Below are positions 1-11,432 of a stretch of DNA of 64,000 nt, piece by piece. Both the position numbers and the translations under genes were made by a program. Source of the DNA: Adiantum capillus-veneris (Eukaryota; Streptophyta; Polypodiopsida; Polypodiales; Pteridaceae); NCBI GenBank assembly GCA_014529385.2, contig CM043957.1, positions 65,485,003 to 65,549,002 of the forward strand. The letters run 5' to 3'. Each line of letters opens with the position of its first letter. Within the stretch, counting starts at the first letter, position 1. The notes beneath the pieces are model-generated. The model worked only from the letters and a program-made list of their open reading frames with translations, did no database searches and had not been told where the DNA came from.

Positions 1-903
1 GATTGCTCCTATGGGAACGTCTTGTATTCTTTCCTTGGCTAGAGCATCTGCCTCCTAATTTTCTTTCATGGGGACATGAAATAATTGCACTGCTTCAAAC
101 TTTCTTAAAAGATCTTTAACTTGGCGTAGTTGACCAAGTAAAACCTAATTTTTACAAACCCAAGTGCCGTTTATCTGCTTTATTAAAAGCAGAGGATTGC
201 CAAACACATTTAGGTGCTGAATCCCTTGCAAAATACACTGTTCTAACCCAAGAATTAAATCTGCATACTCTGCTTTGTTGTTGGAGTGGGAGTGTAATAG
301 TGGCCCGATGGAGAATACCCTTTCATGTTGCTCATTGAAAATGACGATGCCAGCTGCAGACTAGTCCATTGTTCTCTTGTATGCTCCATCAAGGAAAAGA
401 GAGTGAGCTCTTTCTACCTTAGGAATTTCTACCATTGGTGTCTCTTCTTTCGCTTCCATGTTGACCTTCAGCTTCTTCTCATAGTGGCGATGAGTAAGAA
501 TACCTGCTAGACTAGCCCTGGTGGATTTTTCTACTTGCATGGTGGAGTCAAACTCTTGTAATCTAACCAACCATTTAAAGATCCTAGATGAGACATCCAT
601 GTGTTGCATTACATACAGAAAAACCTCCTCCATTGTTAGAATTACAAAGGGTGTAGGCAGTAGATAAGAGTGGAACTTTGTGGTATCAAACATTAGTGCG
701 AGCACCATGTGTTCTACTATGGTGAATCCCTTTCCTGATGGGGTCATGACACGACTAGAGAAGTAGATAGGACTCATGAAAGAAGTTTGGGGGTCCTCTT
801 GCATTAGTACGGCTCCAAGTGTATCACTTCCTACAGTGAGGTTCACATAAAATGGCTCGTCCCATCTGGGGGCTGAAATGGTGGGAAGCGTGGCTAGGAT
901 TTG
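1..903 (-). pseudogene. Tandem RNase H domains of the Ty3 polyprotein (RT-type, then archaeal-type)
   Basis: This continues the reverse transcriptase frame after a single TAG at 904-906. The first part (about 846-560) matches the RNase H that follows Ty3 reverse transcriptase: GSDTLGAVLMQED, then YFSSRVMTPSGKGFTIVEH and an ILTMEEV stretch. A second, separate RNase H follows after a linker. It shows LFLDGAYKR at about 390-364, an SAAGIVIFNE strand, NNKAEYADLILGLEQ at about 279-235, and near base 45 ENxEADALAKE, the usual C-terminal Asp region of the archaeal-like RVT_3 fold. In-frame TAG codons occur at 361-363, near 147 and near 46. In life such domains remove RNA from the RNA-DNA hybrid during reverse transcription. 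Some catalytic positions look altered (the expected Gly-Asp-Ser reads Gly-Asn). Confidence 0.75.
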
Positions 904-2124
904 CTACACCTTGGTAAATTGCTGCTCATTTTCTTCACTCCATGAGAAGACATCCCTCTGGGTGACTTGTTGTAGAGGGAGAACCACTTGAGATAGCAAG
1001 TGAATGAACATGCTTAAGTATCTCACCTTCTGAAGGAAAAAGACCAACTGCTTAGCTGTGGTAGGTGATGAAAAAGATACCAAAGCTTGAATCTTGCTAG
1101 GGTCAGCCTCAATCCCTTTTGCTGAAATTACATGGCCAAGGAGAGTGAATTTCCTTTCACCAATGTGACACTTATCCATGTTGAGCTGGCCACCCAAGGT
1201 TTGCAGCCTGGTCAGGCCATCATAGACTTTGCTCAAATGGAGGGAGCGTGAACTATAGATGCAAAAATCATCTATGAAGACCCGTATTGATGTTCCAAAG
1301 TATGGTTGAAAGACAAGAGTCTCATAACGCTGGAATGTGGCTGGAGCATTGGTGAGGCCAAAAGGCATCACTCTGTAAGCAAAGCATCCCCAAGGTGTTA
1401 TGAAAGTTGTCTTTTTTTGGTCTTCTTTTGCAATGCTAATTTGAAAGTATCCTGAGTAGCCATCACATACTGTGTAGAGCTCATGACCTGCCACTTCATT
1501 GAGAATTTCATCTTGGAATGGGAGGGGAAAGTGATCCCTCTTTGTGGCTGCATTGAGAGGTTTATAGTCCACACAGATTCTCCACTTGTCATTCTTCTTT
1601 GGTGTGACTACTACTGGAGAGACCCATTCTAAGTCTTTGACGGGGTAAATGAAACCTACTTGTAGCAAATTCCTCACTTCTTTGAGTAGTGCCTCTTGTT
1701 GGATTACCCCAAGCCTTATGATCTTTTGCACTACGGGTTTACTTCCTTCTTTGAGTCTTATGCGATGTTGTACTACTGTGATTCCTGTGATCTTATCATA
1801 ATCATCAATGAATAATGTGGTGAAGTTACCTAGAATGGAGACATATTCCTTCCTCTCTTCATCGGTTAACTCATTGGAGAGCATCCAGTGTAACTTATGT
1901 GTATCCTCTAAGGATTGCGTACCTGATGGTCCCTCTTGGTTTGTTGGTGGTGCTTCAGATTGTGTCAATCTTTTTGGGTCTTTAAGTATGACCCCCATCA
2001 CTTTGATGCTATTGTTACTTTCTTCAGTTATTGTTGTCTCTTCTCCTGAGGTGGACGAATAGTCACTGGTGGACTCATCTTCTAAAGCCTCCAAGATCAT
2101 GTTGCGTTGCTTCCCAGTCCTCAT
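904..2124 (-). pseudogene. Ty3-type reverse transcriptase
   Basis: A 406-residue open stretch. The N-terminal ~90 residues are an acidic linker rich in Glu, Ser and Thr; the polymerase follows. Recognisable motifs are WVSPVVVTPKKNDKWRICVD (fingers), LNAATKRDHFPLP, VCDGYSGYFQISIAKED, MPFGLTNAPATFQR, and the catalytic box as Phe-Ile-Asp-Asp at 1278-1267, followed by GHVISAKGIEADPSKI. The spacing is normal for Ty3 enzymes. The frame differs from the protease ORF upstream, so a frameshift lies between 2178 and 2124. The frame then continues into RNase H through one TAG. The polymerase would copy the element RNA in virus-like particles; this copy is not intact. Confidence 0.9.
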
Positions 2125-2177
2125 GTCATAGAATATGGACTCCCTTTAGCATCCTTCATCTGAATCATTCCGGTACT

Positions 2178-2642
2178 CTAGTCTTGCTTAGCTTCCATAG
2201 CCATGAGCCAGGGTCTTCCAAGAATGATAGGGTAGTCCTCCCCTTTGTGTGGCATGACAAAAATTTCTACCTCCACTTCTGTATTGAATGCCTTTACTTT
2301 GACCGCATTCACAATGCCTACGCATTTCACTCTTACGTTATTTGCCATTTTGTCTCGGCAGGGTGCCGGCCTACTACTCACCTCTAGGGCTAGATGGTGC
2401 ATCATTTTTTCACTCATGACGCATATCTGCACGCCACCATCTATGTAGACGTTTGAGATACATTGCCCCTTGATGTGGGCATCCATGGTTGGTAGGATGT
2501 CATCAAGGTCTCTCCTAGAGATAGCCCAAGCTATCTTTGGTCTTGATCTTCTTGTACTTACCATCTTCGTCCATTGCCTCCTCATCCTTGGTGCAAGATG
2601 GAGTAATTGAGGCCAAGTTATCTTCGGGCCATGCATCAACAC
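2178..2642 (-). pseudogene. Retropepsin-like aspartic protease region of the Ty3 element
   Basis: The frame holds a retroviral-type protease: YIDGGVQICVMS with the putative catalytic Asp codon at 2441-2439, a central strand region, and the C-terminal YPIILGRPWLMAME motif that follows the second half of the fold. The classic Asp-Ser/Thr-Gly triplet reads Asp-Gly-Gly. The same variant appears in the plus-strand element near 19,610, so it is a family trait rather than a mutation of this copy. The protease would cut the Gag-Pol polyprotein. The ORF starts after a frame break with the gag/linker stretch and ends just before the reverse transcriptase frame. Confidence 0.75.
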
Positions 2643-3094
2643 ATCCTAAACTAATTCATATGGTTTAGCATACTCACCTAGTTAAAAATCCACGTTGTCG
2701 ATCTTCCGTTGAGTCTTAGATGCCTGCTTGCTAGACTCGCCTTTTCCTTCATTTTCTCTTCTTTTTGAGAGGTTTCTTTGTGCCTCGCACACTTCACTCC
2801 CATGGCATCCACTTCTTCTACTTTTGTTTTCCCTTTGTGCTTCTCTCGAACTGGTTCTTCTACCTTTGCCTTCCCTTTAGCTTCCAAGCTAATAACACTC
2901 ACTGCTTGGTTTACAGCAGGTGGTGGGGGTAGCGGTGGAATAAGAGGTTGTGGTGGTGGTTGTTGTACAGGTGGTCGAACGATTTGGACCGGTGGAATCG
3001 GCCCTTGTTGCCTGGGTGGTGGTGGTCTTGCCCTTGCCGGAGAGATCTAATTCTGTCTTCCTCCTTTATTAAAATTTTTTCTTCTTGGATGTGG
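2643..3094 (-). pseudogene. Gag-to-protease linker, low complexity
   Basis: Between the zinc knuckle and the protease the minus strand encodes a Pro/Arg/Gln-rich part (about 3,050-2,910) and then a Lys/Glu-rich part (2,902-2,678) with repeats such as KGKAKVEEPVREKHKGKTKV. The reading frame changes at least once. Such charged linkers are common between nucleocapsid and protease in plant Ty3 elements. The Gly-rich plus-strand frames here are shadows of this linker. Confidence 0.5.
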
Positions 3095-3887
3095 GCAGTA
3101 GTACATGCCATGGCCGTCTTCCCCACAATTATAGCAGTGTTACTCTTGGTTTTTCCTTCATTGTCCTCTCCCTTGTTCTAGATTTTTGACAGGTGCATAC
3201 CCTTGCTGCACCAGATGCACATATAAATTCTCGAGTTGGGTAGTGATGTGACTCAGTAGGTCTTGCTGCTCTTATGATGCCTCTTGTGGTTGGGCTCTAT
3301 GAACGGCTGTTGCAGTCACTGGGGTTAGTCAGACTGAGCTTAATTACTCTAACTCGTTGACTCTTGCTTGCATGTGCAGCTTCTTGTCTTTAAGGCGGGC
3401 TACTTCCACTGCCAACTCATACGTTGCAGGGAACCTCCCCTTCACCTTCTCCTTAAGTGGCAACCACACGCCAGCAATGAAACGGTCCTTTTTTAGGAAA
3501 TTAGGCGCTCCTTCACATTCCTCCAGTGAGGCAACCCATCTCTCCCACAAATCCACAAACTTGGACTCGTAGGTGGCATACTCTAGCAGACCTTCCTGCT
3601 TTAATTCCGGCAGCAGTTGCCATAACTTTCCTGAGGTTGCGCCTCCACCAAACCTCTTCACAAAGGCAGCACGTAGTACATCCCATGCATTTTTGGTAGC
3701 TTGGGGCAAAGCATTGTACCAAGACTTGCAAGGCCTCTAATTTCATCAGTAGAGAAAAAATTCGTAGCCGTGAGGCGTCGTCATCCTTGTTGGAAACCAC
3801 ACAAGCGATGTCGAAATCATCCAGAAAGTCGGTGGTGACGTCTTCTCCCTTCTTTATACTAAATGTGGGGAAAGAAACACTTGCCAT
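3095..3887 (-). pseudogene. Gag capsid and nucleocapsid, frameshifted
   Basis: The start is the ATG at 3887-3885 (MASVSFPTFSIKKGEDV). The first ~60 residues run in one frame; from about 3,709 a second frame carries the rest (WDVLRAAFVKRFGG, FVDLWERWVASL, FLKKDRFIAGVW, YELAVEVARLKDKKL), so a frameshift lies near 3,700. A third frame shift precedes a clean nucleocapsid zinc knuckle at 3136-3095: Cys-X2-Cys-X4-His-X4-Cys reading CYNCGEDGHGMYYC. Gag would form the particle and bind RNA. Segments such as KKDRFIAGVW and VEVARLKDKKL align with the gag at 18,118, but overall the two are strongly diverged. Confidence 0.8.
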
Positions 3888-3978
3888 GGTAGTAACTCGG
3901 GAAATTACAAGCTTTTTCTTTATAAGATTAATGACAGTAGCGGCTCATAGCGGCTTTTTACAGGGTTGGGTGGATAGA

Positions 3979-4194
3979 TTAAAACAGGATAAAGATGGAA
4001 ACATTGAAGGAGTGGTGGTAATCCAATATGGGGAGAATGATGGGGTTTGGGGAGCTAAGGATTTCTCCTAGCACCACAGCACCAAACAGATACACAATCT
4101 TCTGTTGGTAGAAGATTTTCCTATCTACATAAATATTCACATGCATATGCTGCAAAAATCTAAACGGGAACGTTGTTGGCCCGTTTTCCATCAT
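3979..4194 (-). CDS. Short ORF upstream of gag, conserved with the plus-strand element
   Basis: A 71-residue frame starting at tandem ATGs (4194-4189) and ending 91 nt before gag. It aligns without gaps over 70 residues to the ORF at 17,797-18,015 with about 31 identities (about 44% by eye). Most changes are conservative (I/V/L, F/Y, D/N). Shared landmarks are NGP, VxRKIFxQQxIV, FG, LxEIL and SFxV. Start and stop lie in matching places, and a stop codon sits just upstream of the ATG region in both copies. I do not recognise the family. Ogre/Tat elements of other plants carry an extra ORF upstream of gag, so a counterpart is possible. The C-terminal half is hydrophobic but no clear membrane segment is seen. 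Confidence 0.6.
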   Translation of the reverse strand: MMENGPTTFPFRFLQHMHVNIYVDRKIFYQQKIVYLFGAVVLGEILSSPNPIILPILDYHHSFNVSIFILF

Positions 4195-5206
4195 GCACAG
4201 AGGGTGGATCACTTACTTATACTCTTACCGTACCGATGTTGATGAGTCGGCACATCCATAGGAGGTCGTCGCCTTTCATAGGCTCCACTTTCCTTTGGCA
4301 CTCAGCACGTACGGGGTGATGGCGACGCGCCTGACTACTCCTAGCCTTTTGGCTAGCAGCAACTGCTGCAGGTAATTACCGTAGTTGACGCGTTGCATGA
4401 ACTCCACTCCATTCAGCTATAACTCGCCATTCGTCTCTAGTCCACTGGGTTTCACCCGTGGTGGAGAGATTCTTCAAGATGAGCTGTACGGGGAGAGGAG
4501 GACGACCCTCTACCCGTCCTCCAAAACAACGAGAGCTGAGCTGTAGCCCAACCACTCCTCCTTAGGGCATGGAAACCTTCTTACCACTTCTGCTTCAGGA
4601 TTGTTGAAATGGACCGGCAGTACTTGCATGCGCCATGCGAATGGGCAGGTGACCTTCTGCCGCTTAGCCTCGGGTGACCTTCAATTTGGAAAACTGGGTA
4701 CGAACCGGCTTTCCGAACTTGAAGCACTCGTGTGGCCAGATGCTTCTTCCTTTGGGGTTATGTGTTTCCAGACTGGCTTAGCCTTTCCTTACCTTTGGCT
4801 TGAGCAGCCCCTTTTGGCCACTTTGGAGTAGAGGTTACACCTTTGATTGCAGTTTCCTTAGGAAAGAGAGGCCTTACCATTTTGTTTCCTCCCTTGATAT
4901 GGACGACTACCTCCTTCCCTACCTCATTGACAGTGTGCTTTGGTTGGCAGCAGTGATGGCACTTCATAGACCTTCCACCTGATGCTCTCAATTTGTGTGG
5001 TTAGAACGAGCAACACGAGATGGGGAGCTTACCTCTTGAATACTGATGAGACTACAACCTGGCAGTAGTACTTCAATGAAGGTGGTTAGTGACTCTTTAG
5101 TCTCCTCCTCTTCCGTCCTCCAGTTAGAGAATTCTTTCAGCCATTCATCCATGATTGATGATGTTCGTTGTTTTCAGCATTGTAAACTGCAAGTTTTCGA
5201 GAAGCC
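4195..5206 (-). other. Leader of the Tat-like element, with coding-like stretches
   Basis: About 1 kb between the primer site and the conserved short ORF. Frames are broken, but parts read like protein on the minus strand, e.g. GETQWTRDEWRVIAEWSGV near 4,460-4,400 and a Lys-rich stretch with CHHC at 4,991-4,758. This could be the decayed front part of an extra ORF or captured sequence. I cannot choose between these. Confidence 0.35.
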
Positions 5207-5207
5207 C

Positions 5208-5225
5208 TCCTCAGTAGGGGCACCA
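5208..5225 (-). promoter_or_regulatory. Primer binding site of the minus-strand Tat-like element
   Basis: On the minus strand the LTR ends ...CTCATCA, then TT, then TGGTGCCCCTACTGAGGA. A site starting TGG two bases after a CA terminus is the standard position for tRNA priming. The plus-strand element has the closely matching CATCA-TT-TGGTGCCTTTTTGAG at 17,261, so both appear to use the same tRNA. I do not name the tRNA. Confidence 0.7.
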
Positions 5226-5383
5226 AATGATGAGCACAAAGTGTGACATGAACCCCGACGGCCTTGAAAACGTCGGGAGATGATGCATGCCGCAAGCTGG
5301 TCATGGTGAAGCAAATAGGGGGCACCACCTAGCTTTGAGCGGCTAGGACGCAGACAATGGTGATTGGAAATAACACGGACTCT

Positions 5384-5448
<65 letters not shown>
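5384..5448 (+). repeat. (CA)n then (GA)n compound microsatellite
   Basis: An uninterrupted (AC) run passes directly into (GA) of about 25 units. It lies inside the LTR-like region. Confidence 0.95.
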
Positions 5449-5452
<4 letters not shown>

Positions 5453-5816
5453 TAGGTGATGAAAACCCTTGGGGGTGTGAGGGAGAACTATTTTCTTGCA
5501 ATATTTACAGCAACCTTATTCCGGCAAGGTGGCAATCAAGGTGATAAGAGATAGAGGGAGAGATAGTGAGCCTACTAGTGCGTTCTCTAGAGATGACTCA
5601 CCGACACGAAAACCTTGCTAACATGAGTGTGTGTGTGTATCGACCATTGGAGTCGAGATGTAGACATAGCTTCTTTACATAGTACAAATTCCCAAAGAAA
5701 ATCGCTACACTAAGTCCCCTCTCTCATGATGCAAATGTTGCCAATCCCTCCCACCAATATACTACCAAGTGCTGACCTCTGATGAACTTGCCCCCCCCGA
5801 TAGTGACCTCTCAGTG

Positions 5817-5826
5817 CCTTTTTATA
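5817..5826 (-). promoter_or_regulatory. TATA box of the LTR promoter
   Basis: The minus strand reads CACC-TATAAAAAGG-CACTGAG, a strong plant TATA box about 590 bp before the LTR end. Transcription would start about 25-35 bp further, near 5,790, and run to lower coordinates. Confidence 0.55.
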
Positions 5827-6185
5827 GGTGTTGGCTGCTTTAGACTAGGGTAATCTGATTAGATTAGGGTTCTAATCAAGGGAGACAATGCAAGGGGGTG
5901 GGCCCTGGGTGGTTGACCCTTGCTTTGTCTTGGGAAATATTATAAAGGAAAACCTCTAGGTGGGCCTTTGTGAACATCACCTAGAGAGAGATGAGAATTT
6001 ACAAAATTGGGATTTTTACAAGATTTGGTTTGAAACTGGAAAAATGACGACAACCTACGAATATTACTGAAGAGGGTGTCGTGGATGCGATGCTGGTGAA
6101 TGGCGACCTAGCTGGTGCGTCGGTGTAGTGCATTCGTCATCTTTGGGGTTGGCCGGGGCATGCCTTTGGTGCCTGTACTTGTTTT

Positions 6186-6301
6186 GGTGTGTGTGTGTGT
6201 GTGTGTGTGTGTAGATGCGTGTGTGTGTTCGTGATTGAGACAGAGTATGATCTGATAATCGAATGTGCCCGCATGGGCTGCTCGACACAGAGAGCGAGCA
6301 G

Positions 6302-6333
<32 letters not shown>

Positions 6334-6588
6334 TATCCGAACAGCGGGAGTGTGTGAGTGTGTGTGTGTGTGTAGTGGGTGTGTGGGTAAGAGAGAGAGA
6401 GTATGGTCCTGTGGACTCGCTGCACCCACGTGGGCTGATCCAGGAGCAAGAGAGAGGAGAGAGAGAAAGAGAGAGAGAGAGGCTCGGGCTAGCGTATGTC
6501 GACAGAGAGCGAGGGAAGGGGGGGGTAAGGTCAATGGGATGGGGAGGGGGGTGATGAGGAGCGGGCCAGTGAGGAAGGGTGTGTGGTT

Positions 6589-6685
<97 letters not shown>

Positions 6686-6785
6686 TGCATGGTGGGTTCC
6701 TACATCGAGGGAAAGAGAGAGAGAGAGAGAGAGTGTGTGAGTGAGAGGGGGGGATAAGAGAAAGAGGGTATGTGGGGGTGAATTA

Positions 6786-6843
<58 letters not shown>

Positions 6844-7066
6844 ATTCTATTCCATTCCTGCGGGGCCGCTTACTCAGAGGGAGAGAGAGTGAGAGATAAT
6901 TGAGGGAGGGGAAGATAGGGGAAGATGGAGCGGTGGTCCGCCAGTGGGAAGAAAACAAGAGGGGAGAGATGGAGGGGAGAGTGAGGTCGAGGGAGTGTGG
7001 ACGAGAGGGAAGAGGGAGAGGTGAGGTATGGCGGCCCGCTGGGCTGGGGTATGGACGAGCGAGGGG

Positions 7067-7144
<78 letters not shown>
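6186..7144 (+). repeat. Cluster of (GT)n and (GA)n tracts in purine-rich sequence
   Basis: A (GT)n run at 6186-6212 is followed by GA tracts at about 6306-6332, 6455-6480, 6590-6681 (about 46 units), 6785-6841 and 7069-7144. The spacers are also purine-rich on the plus strand (GGGA, GAGG). All the Ser-Leu, Arg-Glu and His-Thr frames here are translations of the repeats. No gene seen. Confidence 0.95.
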
Positions 7145-7147
<3 letters not shown>

Positions 7148-7900
7148 TACAAAATTGGCCGCCCGCCAGGGAATATAGATAGTGGCAATGTTTTTTTATG
7201 CGCCCATTGGGCCAGGCGATGCAGAAGCAGGGTAAGTGAGAGAGAGAGAGTGTTGGCAGAGTCGAGCAGCAGGAGAGAGAGAGGGCTCTGTCTTCTGGCG
7301 ATAATGGAGAGATGTGGCCAAATTGGTGGCGCCCCGCTAGTGGTTAACCCTAGAGGGGTGGTGAATGTTAAAAAAAACTTTTTTTTTCCTTTTTTTTTCT
7401 TGGTAATATGCTCTCCCCTTCTTGGGGTTTGGTTCTCGTGGTCGCGGTTTCGAAAACCGGACGTCAATATGCTCACAAATTGAGCAGCATCTTCTAGCTG
7501 TGGTTGTCTACATATTTTCCAAGTGCGAAAAGACATGAGGTTCTTGTCTAGGTGAAAATCTAGCTTTACTTCTCTTGACGGCTTTTCTTTGTTTTCACCA
7601 ACAATATTGCACTTGATCATCTCAAGATTTCTTCTGTATTGATTGATTTTGTTGTGGCAGTGTCCTTTGGTTGAGCTTTATCTACATTTTTTTGCTTTGA
7701 CCACCTGCTTCAATTGATGTTGACTCCATTGATTGTAATATTGCACTTTTTGGTTGCAACTATTGAAAATTGTCTACCTGCATTTGGGTAACCCTTGATC
7801 TTAATAGATCCACTGTACTTTCTGGTAGAATATGTCTCTTCTGTGGAGATTTTGGTGGTGACCTTTATGTAGCCTTCTGAACTTTAGCTTCCGTTGATTT
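7145..7900. other. No assignable feature
   Basis: A mixed stretch with a T-rich run near 7,378-7,400. A 157-residue minus-strand frame (7,620-7,147) ends in CT-repeat translation and matches nothing I know. I do not call a gene. Confidence 0.5.
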
Positions 7901-9300
7901 TGACTTTTTTGTTACCTGTTCTGGTAGCTTGAGGCTTTGCATCATCTTCAGATAGCCTTTGACTTCAGTGCCGGGCCATTCGTAGGGGTTTGTACAAGAT
8001 CATGAACTTGTTGGTATTCATTACCATGTGCATATTGATATGCATATGTGAGCTTGGTCACATGTAGCTGTTTGAACACTATTGGATTTGTTGACTTTTG
8101 ACTCTGACTTGTGGAGATCAGTTGAAACTTTTGTCCCTGATGATCTTTATAGAGGCATTTATCCATAGAATCTGATGGAATCTGGGTCAATTGGAAACTT
8201 GATTTTTGGGTCAATTGGAATCTGGGTTACAACGTCGAAGCTTGATTTTCAACTGAGGAGAGTTTGGCTCTGAACAGATTTTTGGGTTCACTCGGGTAAT
8301 ATCCTTCAACTCTAGAGAGGATGGGCTATAATAGATTCTTTCCTCTGAGATGAACTATCCTTTCTGATCTATCACTGGACGCACTTCTATGAGTTGGTAT
8401 GTCGGCCGTTCAAACACTGGTTGATCTTTTTTGTACAGTTTCCCTTTTTGGTCTAAACAGTGTGCTTATGAATTATGTGTACCATACAAAGCTAACATCA
8501 TTTTGTTTGATGTGTCCCTTAGACTCGTGAATGATTGCACACTTGTGGCATTGGATTCGAAATCATTTGCAAACCTAACAGTCTTTTCAACCTTCGGTGA
8601 TATATGGACACATTGACCAAACTCATGCAAGAATTAGTTGTTCAAAGAATCAATTTTAAGATTTCAGGTGTCTGTGCATCTTTATGCTGATTTTGAACTT
8701 GTAGTGTTTTTACTGGTGCTTCTAACGGTAATGCAGAATCATTCGATTGCATTAAAAGTGATGAGTTAAATGCACTTACATCAAGATTGGCATTTCCAAT
8801 TTTCCCTGTACCTTGCTTGTTGGCAGCTGATGCATCCCTGTTGTCTAGATTTCTTGGACAATCTTCAGAAAAATATTCTCCTTTTCGTCCGCAATCGGAG
8901 CAATACGCCATGACTGGTGTTATTTCAATTGGTTCTATCATGTCAAGCTCTAGCTGAGAAGCTTCTGTTTTTGTTCTTACCAAGTTGTCGGCTTCTTCTT
9001 TTAAAACACTAAGAATTAAGCTATAGGCTACTCCATCTTGACCTTTGTACCGTTTTTCGCTTGGTTCTCCAATTAGATTGGCTCCTATTGGTTGATCTGT
9101 TGGATCTTGCAATTCTGGTTCTCGATCGTAGATCTGACCAGTGTAATAATGTACAATGACCGTGATTGCATATGCACCAACTATATGTTTTGTTGGCTTG
9201 TGCAGATTTTTGGATAACCACTTGGGTTGACTTTTGAACTTCTATCTGCACTTCATCTTTGAGCTTGCAATACTTGGCTCCACTGAAGTCTGTGAACATC
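7900..9300 (-). pseudogene. Decayed retroelement gag-like fragment
   Basis: Minus-strand frames at 9,299-9,021 and 9,112-8,642 overlap and look like one frameshifted protein. A degenerate nucleocapsid-like knuckle, CSDCGRKGEYFSEDC, lies near 8,905-8,860; the usual His is Glu and the last spacing is one residue long. The flanks are polar and charged, as in gag tails. A further 88-residue frame lies at 8,214-7,948. The fragment could be internal sequence of the element whose LTR ends at 13,203, but the 3.9-kb gap makes that uncertain. Confidence 0.35.
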
Positions 9301-9800
9301 TGGGAGTTCTCTGAATTGCTTTACTGTGATCAATAAGATCATGGCTCTTGTGTTGCTTTTGCTACTAATTAGATATCTATGGCCTTCTGAATCTGCATAT
9401 AAGACTTTATCTCCATTATAGCCATATAGCTGTAGAATCTGCTCTGTTGCATTTGTGCATGTTTGTCACTGCTACTAGCTTGCTCTGTTGTACTTGAACT
9501 CTCGGCTCGACTTGAGTCCATATTGGCTTGTTCTGTAAAAACTGTCTCCTAGTAGATTTTGGTATTGATTAGCAAATCTTTTGCTGCTCGGTTTTGATTA
9601 AACTGCTTTAGCCAAAGCACTTTTGCAGTTGACTGCTCTTTAGATTCACAAGAGTTGATTAACTCTAGCATGAAAGTTTCAGAATTGATTTGAGCCTTTG
9701 AAATGATGAAAATCAGGGCTCTGAATAGCCTAATTTGCAATCCATCGTGATTTGTGTCCATGTTCGTCCGATTAAAGCTCAATTTGCGCACTTGATGTTG

Positions 9801-10530
9801 ACAACTTTAAAAAATTTCTGCCACTCAGGGCTTCGAGTTAGTCTTTTTCAGTTGTTCTTCTATTGATCTGGTTTGCTTTGCGGTGTGTAATTTTTCTAGC
9901 TTTGCTTTTTTCGACTTCCTCGCTTTTACGTTGTTTGCTCGATGTGTGACTCTTCTGGCGGTGTGTTTTCTGCTTTTCTGGCTCTTACGATGACGTTCTT
10001 TTTATTTTTATTAATTTTTTTGTGAAATTTTGAATTTTCTTTTTTTTTGGTATTTTTATGATTTTTTTTTTTTTGAAAAGTTCTAATTTTTAAGGGATTT
10101 TTTGTTAATTTTGTAATTTTTATTAAAACTTTTTAAAGGTTTTATGAATTTTTTGATTTCTTGGTGATTTTTTCGATCAGTTTTATGAATTTTTTGTGAG
10201 TTTTTATGAAATTTTTATAATTTTTGTGATTTATCTTTGAATTTTTCTGATTTCTTATGAATATTCTATGAGATCTTTATTTTTTACAAGTTTTTTGGTG
10301 AGTTTTTCTATTTTTTGTAATTTTTAAAATCTTTTTATTTTTATTTTGTGAATTTTGGCTTTTTCTATTGTTTTTGTGATTTTTAATGGTTTTTTGTGAT
10401 TTCTTTTTTTTCTTGGTAAATTTTAGGAATCCCTTTTTTTTAATGGATATTTTTGTTGTTTTTTTATTATTTTTTATATATAAATTATTTATTGCAGTTG
10501 ACTAAAAAAAAAGAAAACATCACCTTTAAC
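9801..10530. other. T-rich, low-complexity stretch
   Basis: From about 9,990 the plus strand is dominated by runs of T broken by GTGA/GAAT words (e.g. TTTTTGTGATTTTT), with no ORF. The matching A-rich stretch at 11,620-12,100 lies on the other side of the GA tracts. The two are roughly complementary in composition but I could not align them base by base. Confidence 0.6.
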
Positions 10531-10725
10531 TTACCTGGATGGCGGCAGCGTTGACAGCGGGTCTGGCGTTGATGGGGTCTTGACCTGCAGGGCCTGACTG
10601 GCAACAAAGTGGGCCTGGCGCGCAAAACGGGGAAAGAGTGTGTGTTCCTTGGCTGGCTCAGGTGACGTTAGCGTTGATTGCAGAGGTGACGGAGGGGGGC
10701 GTGTTAACCTAGCACGCAGTAACAA

Positions 10726-11430
<705 letters not shown>

Positions 11431-11432
<2 letters not shown>

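Larger units (their letters stand above)
1..5960 (-). mobile_element. Ty3-type (Tat-like) LTR retrotransposon, partial
   Basis: On the minus strand the order is LTR, primer binding site, leader, short ORF, gag, protease, reverse transcriptase, RNase H, then a second RNase H cut by the window edge. Integrase and the far LTR would lie to the left of base 1. The tandem second RNase H and the Asp-Gly-Gly protease motif are typical of the Tat lineage of plant Ty3 elements; the lineage call is inference. Coding frames carry several in-frame stops and at least two frameshifts, so this copy is dead. The upper boundary is approximate because the start of the LTR was not resolved. Confidence 0.8.
5228..5960 (-). 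repeat. LTR (5') of the minus-strand Tat-like element, outer edge uncertain
   Basis: The inner boundary is the CA at 5229-5228 next to the primer site. A TATA box lies at 5826-5817 on the minus strand, followed by about 590 bp to the CA end, a normal promoter-to-U5 distance. The LTR contains a (CA)n/(GA)n tract (5384-5448). The outer TG was not resolved because the partner LTR is outside the window. Confidence 0.5.

Noticed and set aside
6064-7182. Long Ser-Leu, His-Thr and Arg-Glu frames on both strands (also near 10.5-11.3, 37.8, 42, 57.4-59.6 and 62-63 kb)
   Set aside because: Dinucleotide repeats have no stop codons in any frame, so they give long frames by composition alone. No unique protein sequence supports them.
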